A stretch of 64,000 nucleotides of DNA from contig NZ_JBDPLZ010000004.1 of NCBI RefSeq assembly GCF_039871655.1, positions 558,001 to 622,000 on the forward strand. The letters are read 5' to 3'. The notes beneath the pieces were generated by a model. The model did not search any database and was not told the DNA's origin. It saw nothing but the letters and a program-made list of their open reading frames with translations. The stretch is from Actinocorallia sp039871655. GTDB taxonomy: Bacteria > Actinomycetota > Actinomycetes > Streptosporangiales > Streptosporangiaceae. The stretch's first letter is position 1; every line of letters begins with the position of its first letter. The position numbers and the translations under genes are program-made. Positions 61,042 through 64,000 of this stretch are shown piece after piece.

Positions 61042-61464
61042 GTGGAGAGCGAACAGAAGGCGGCCTTGGAGCAGATGGCGGCGGGGGACCCCATGGGGGA
61101 TCTCGGGTCGACCATGGGGATCGAGTTCCTGGAGGCCGCGCCCGAGCGGGTCGTGGGGCGGATGCCGGTGAAGGGCAACACCCAGCCGTACGGGCTGCTG
61201 CACGGAGGGGCCTCCTGCGTGCTGGCCGAGACCCTCGGATCCGTCGGGTCGGCGCTGCACGCGGGGGAGGGGCGGATCGCCGTCGGCGTGGAGATCAACG
61301 CCACCCACCACCGGTCGGCGACCGAGGGCTTCGTGACCGGAGTGGCCACCCGCGTCCACGGAGGGCGCACGCTGGCGACCTACGAGATCGTCATCTCCGA
61401 CGACCAGGACCGTCGGGTCTGCACCGCCCGGCTGACCTGCATGCTGCGCGACGCCCCGCAGTAA
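61042..61464 (+). CDS. Hotdog-fold thioesterase (PaaI/4HBT type)
   Basis: This is a 140-residue hotdog thioesterase: MGIEFLEAAPERVVGRMPV, QPYGLLHGGASCVLAETLGSVGS with the HGG and catalytic Glu region, and GVEINATHHRSATEGFVTGVATRVHGGRTLATYEIVI. It hydrolyses acyl-CoA thioesters; PaaI-like enzymes in actinomycetes often act on aromatic or medium-chain CoAs. GTG 61042 has AGGAG 9 nt upstream; TTG 61033 is too close to it. It is divergent from polA, with a good terminator after it. Confidence 0.88.
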   Translation: MESEQKAALEQMAAGDPMGDLGSTMGIEFLEAAPERVVGRMPVKGNTQPYGLLHGGASCVLAETLGSVGSALHAGEGRIAVGVEINATHHRSATEGFVTGVATRVHGGRTLATYEIVISDDQDRRVCTARLTCMLRDAPQ

Positions 61465-61479
61465 CAGGGAACGTGCCAA

Positions 61480-61511
61480 AAGGGGCCCGGCGGACCTCCG
61501 CCGGGCCCCTT
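61480..61511 (+). terminator. Strong hairpin terminator
   Basis: A perfect 15-bp stem (61480-61494 with 61497-61511) with a 2-nt loop is followed by TTAATCTC, ending the thioesterase transcript. Confidence 0.8.
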
Positions 61512-61576
61512 AATCTCATCCGGCTCTCAGACTCGCATCACCCTCTCCCCAGACGCCCGGTCCAGCCTCAGGGCTC

Positions 61577-62698
61577 ATGAAATCCCTCCTCGAACGCCGG
61601 GCCGTCGTGGTCAACGGCACGCTGGGCGTGTTGCTGGTCGGAGGCATCGGCGTCGCCTACTCCTCCCTTGGGGCCGACGGGGGCGAACCCGCCTCCTCCT
61701 CCCGGACCGTCACCGTCTCCAAGGGGAACCTCACGGAGTCCGTCTCGGCCTCCGGCTCGGTGGAGAGCGCCAAGACCAGTTCGCTGGGCTTCAGCGGCTC
61801 CGGCACCGTGAAGAAGATCTACGTCGAGGTCGGGGACAAGGTCGAGAAGGGGGCCGAACTGGCGGTCCTCGACCGGACCGAGGCACTGGAGAATCTGAAC
61901 GCCGCGAAGGCGAAGCTGGCGGTGGCCGAAGAGGGGGACACCGGCACCACGCAGGGCTATGCCAGTTACGTGCAGGCGCAGAATGCCGTCAAGAGCGCAC
62001 AGCGGGCACTGGACGGGACCGTCATCCACGCGCCCTTCGCCGGCACGATCACCGCGGTCAACGGGACGGTGGGCGGCTCGGCCTCCGGCTCCTCGGGCGG
62101 GGGCAACGGCGCGAACACGTCGTCCTCCAGCTCCTCCAGCGGGTTCATCGAGATCGCCAACCCCTCCAAGATGAAGATCGAGGGGACCTTCACCGAGGCC
62201 GACACCACCAAGCTGGAGGTCGGCCAGAGCGCCACGATCAGCTTCAGCGCGCTCAGCGGGGTCACCGCCGCCGGCAAGGTCACGCAGATCGACACCCAGC
62301 CGACCACGACCAACAACGTGGTCTCCTTCGGCGTGACCATCACGCTGACCACCAAGCCCGCCAAGGTGAGGATCGGCCAGACCGCGACGGCCACCGTGAC
62401 GGTCTCAGAGGCCTCCGACGTCCTCTACGTGCCGGCGGCGGCGGTCAGCACCGCGGGCGGGCAGAGCACCGTGACCGTCCTGGAGAACGGCAAGCCGGTC
62501 GTCAAGACCGTCACCACCGGGGTCACCGGCACCACCGGGATCGAGATCAAGTCCGGGCTCGAGGAGGGCGACCAGGTCCAGCTGACCACCTCGACCTCCA
62601 CCTTCGGCACCGGCGGGAACATGCCCGGCGGAGGACTGGGCGGCGGGCTCGGCGGTGGCGGCGGCAACATGGGCGGCCCCCCCGGAGGCGGCCGATGA
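61577..62698 (+). CDS. MacA-like membrane-fusion protein
   Basis: This is a 373-residue HlyD/MacA-type adaptor: N-terminal membrane anchor (about 9-30), barrel-sandwich hybrid split by a short hairpin (VSASGSVESAKTSSLGFSGSGTVKKIYVEVGDKVEKGAELAVLD, then VIHAPFAGTITAVNGTVGG), a beta-barrel and a C-terminal domain. A Ser/Gly-rich insert (about 168-190) and a Gly/Met-rich tail (NMPGGGLGGG...) are unusual. In Gram-positives such adaptors join a MacB-type ABC exporter in the membrane. The next gene overlaps by 4 nt. Confidence 0.9.
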   Translation: MKSLLERRAVVVNGTLGVLLVGGIGVAYSSLGADGGEPASSSRTVTVSKGNLTESVSASGSVESAKTSSLGFSGSGTVKKIYVEVGDKVEKGAELAVLDRTEALENLNAAKAKLAVAEEGDTGTTQGYASYVQAQNAVKSAQRALDGTVIHAPFAGTITAVNGTVGGSASGSSGGGNGANTSSSSSSSGFIEIANPSKMKIEGTFTEADTTKLEVGQSATISFSALSGVTAAGKVTQIDTQPTTTNNVVSFGVTITLTTKPAKVRIGQTATATVTVSEASDVLYVPAAAVSTAGGQSTVTVLENGKPVVKTVTTGVTGTTGIEIKSGLEEGDQVQLTTSTSTFGTGGNMPGGGLGGGLGGGGGNMGGPPGGGR

Positions 62699-63441
62699 CC
62701 CCGAGCGCGCCCGCCGTCCTGGACATCCGCGGCGTCACGAAGATCTACGGCCAGGGAGAGACGACCGTCCACGCCCTGCGCGGCATCACCCTGAGGGTCG
62801 AGCGCGGGGACTACGTGGCGATCATGGGCCGGTCCGGTTCCGGCAAGTCGACCCTGATGAACATCCTCGGCTGCCTGGACGTGCCCACCGCCGGCCGCTA
62901 CCTGCTCGACGGCACCGACGTGGGCTCCCTCCAGGAGCATCAACTGTCGATCCTGCGCAACCGCAAGATCGGTTTCATCTTCCAGTCCTTCAACCTCATC
63001 CCCAGGATGAGCGCCCTGGCCAACGTCGAGCTCCCGCTGGCCTACGGCGGGGTCAAGCCCGCCGAGCGGCGCAGGCGCGCGACGGCGGCGCTGGAGCTGG
63101 TCGGCCTGGGGGACCGGGTCGGCCACGAGCCGAACGAGCTGTCCGGCGGCCAGCAGCAGCGGGTCGCGGTGGCCCGCGCGCTGGCCACCTCCCCGTCCCT
63201 GCTGCTGGCGGACGAGCCCACCGGGAACCTCGACACCAAGTCGACCGGTGACGTGCTCGACATGCTGGACAGGGTGTCGGTCTCGGGCCGCACGATCGCC
63301 CTGATCACACACGAGGACGAGGTCGCGGCGCGGGCCAAGCGGGTGCTCAAGCTGGTCGACGGCGACATCATCGAGGACCGCAGGCAGGCGCCGGCCGACG
63401 GACCCCCGCCGAGGCTCCTGCAGGCCGGGGGAGTCCAGTGA
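62695..63441 (+). CDS. MacB-type ABC exporter ATPase
   Basis: This is a 248-residue LolD/MacB-class ATPase: Walker A GRSGSGKST, YGQGETTVHALRGITLRVERGDYVAIMG, Q-loop FIFQSFNLIPRMSALANVELPL, signature LSGGQQQRVAVARALA, Walker B LLLADEPTGNLDTKSTGDVL, and ITHED. It overlaps both neighbours by 4 nt. Confidence 0.95.
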   Translation: MTPSAPAVLDIRGVTKIYGQGETTVHALRGITLRVERGDYVAIMGRSGSGKSTLMNILGCLDVPTAGRYLLDGTDVGSLQEHQLSILRNRKIGFIFQSFNLIPRMSALANVELPLAYGGVKPAERRRRATAALELVGLGDRVGHEPNELSGGQQQRVAVARALATSPSLLLADEPTGNLDTKSTGDVLDMLDRVSVSGRTIALITHEDEVAARAKRVLKLVDGDIIEDRRQAPADGPPPRLLQAGGVQ

Positions 63442-64000
63442 GGCTCTACGAGGTCTTCCGCTTCGCCCTGCGAGGGCTGAGTGCCAACAAGCTGCGCAGT
63501 TCGCTGACCACCCTGGGCATCCTCATCGGCGTCGCCGCGGTGATCCTGCTCGTCGCGGTCGGCAACGGATCGTCCGTGCAGATCGCCAGCAGCATCTCCT
63601 CGCTGGGCGCGGGCACGCTCACCGTCTCCTCGTCCACCAGCGGACGGGGCGGCGGCGGAGGAGGCATGGGAGGCGGCGGCATGGGAGGGCAGTCCACCCA
63701 GAGCGGACCGCGCACCCAGGCCAAGCAGCTGACCCTCGAGGACGCCCGGGCGCTGGTCGACCCGGAGAACGCGCCGAACGTCGAGAGCTCCTCTCCGGTG
63801 GTGAACGCCAACTCGGTGACCACCACCTACGAGGGCACCAGCCACAGCATCAGCCAGTTCGTCGGCACCTACCCCGGCTACCTGAAGGCCACGAGCAAGA
63901 GCCTGAGCTCCGGGAGCCTGTTCACCCAGCAGGACGTCGACGCCGCGAACAAGGTCGTGCTCCTCGGCCGGACCGTCGCCGAGGAGCTCTTCGGCCGGGT
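63438..64000 (+). CDS. MacB-type ABC exporter permease, 3' end outside window
   Basis: The gene begins at GTG 63438, overlapping the ATPase stop (GTGA), and runs open to the right edge (187 codons seen). The N-terminus LYEVFRFALRGLSANKLRSSLTTLGILIGVAAVILLVAVGNG is the first helix of MacB/FtsX permeases, and SISSLGAGTLTVS begins the extracellular MacB_PCD domain. A Gly/Met-rich insert (about residues 73-88) sits in that domain and resembles the tail of the adaptor. Further helices should lie beyond 64000. Confidence 0.92.
   Translation, partial: MRLYEVFRFALRGLSANKLRSSLTTLGILIGVAAVILLVAVGNGSSVQIASSISSLGAGTLTVSSSTSGRGGGGGGMGGGGMGGQSTQSGPRTQAKQLTLEDARALVDPENAPNVESSSPVVNANSVTTTYEGTSHSISQFVGTYPGYLKATSKSLSSGSLFTQQDVDAANKVVLLGRTVAEELFGR

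Noticed and set aside
58274..61171. A 965-codon plus-strand open frame
   Set aside because: It is antisense of polA, with no domain or start signal.
1..64000. CRISPR array
   Set aside because: I found no regularly spaced direct repeats. The repeats present are dispersed duplications, insertion-sequence ends and hairpins.

Overview
The window is high-GC actinomycete chromosome. GTG and TTG starts, many leaderless promoters, WhiJ-type regulator sets (anti-sigma ATPase, DUF397, XRE-DUF5753), LytS/LytTR signalling, RHS/LamG proteins and an AfsA-family protein all point to a filamentous actinobacterium. Streptosporangiales is my best guess, from gene content only.

Bases 1-18300 are an accessory, rearranged zone. 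They hold the end of a membrane Ser/Thr kinase, a Fic AMPylase under its own palindromic operator, and a very large RHS/LamG polymorphic-toxin gene that is cut at its 5' end and frameshifted in its low-GC toxin tip. After these come a beta-propeller lipoprotein and a transposon graveyard: IS30 and IS1380 remnants, a DDE transposase, and a complete 918-bp IS5-family element with a TGA target duplication. An AAA ATPase fused to a nuclease-like domain, a beheaded LuxR response regulator and a cytochrome P450 follow. About 200 bp of the kinase tail and a 49-bp membrane-protein fragment recur at 16.5 and 18.2 kb. Fic and the P450 therefore sit in two slots bounded by the same pair of sequences.

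Bases 18296-29400 carry a formylglycine-generating enzyme, then an acetate/monocarboxylate island. A LytS-type kinase and a LytTR regulator are followed by two DUF485/SSS symporter pairs, the second ActP-like. After a small LRR-like protein come ackA and pta on the opposite strand. The likely logic is sensing and import of a short-chain acid and conversion to acetyl-CoA.

Bases 29496-32750 hold a propeller-like hypothetical protein and a WhiJ-type regulator set.

Bases 33099-44919 are the most unusual part: a tightly coupled biosynthetic operon. In order it encodes a class III aminotransferase, a UbiA-like membrane protein, a thioester-reductase-like extended SDR, an acyl carrier protein, a fatty acyl-AMP ligase, a fusion of a nucleoside-diphosphate-kinase-like domain to an AfsA double hotdog, an 869-aa dikinase resembling rifampin phosphotransferase, a nucleotidyltransferase-helical protein, an unknown 168-aa protein and an SRPBCC protein. 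Nine consecutive junctions overlap by 1 or 4 nt. A degenerate SDR with its own leaderless promoter follows. I infer a lipid-like small molecule or signal made from an activated fatty acid by an AfsA-type condensation with phosphoryl-transfer steps. I do not recognise this exact cluster.

Bases 44942-64000 are mostly core genes: an alpha/beta hydrolase, an MFS transporter, pyruvate kinase, a tRNA-Leu(CAA) with an unusually short variable loop, an ANTAR regulator, livKHMGF, a polar amino-acid ABC transporter, a lipoprotein, polA, a hotdog thioesterase and a MacAB-type exporter running off the right edge. Across the window at least eleven genes show a TANNNT-like hexamer ending 6-7 nt before the start codon, the expected layout for leaderless transcripts.
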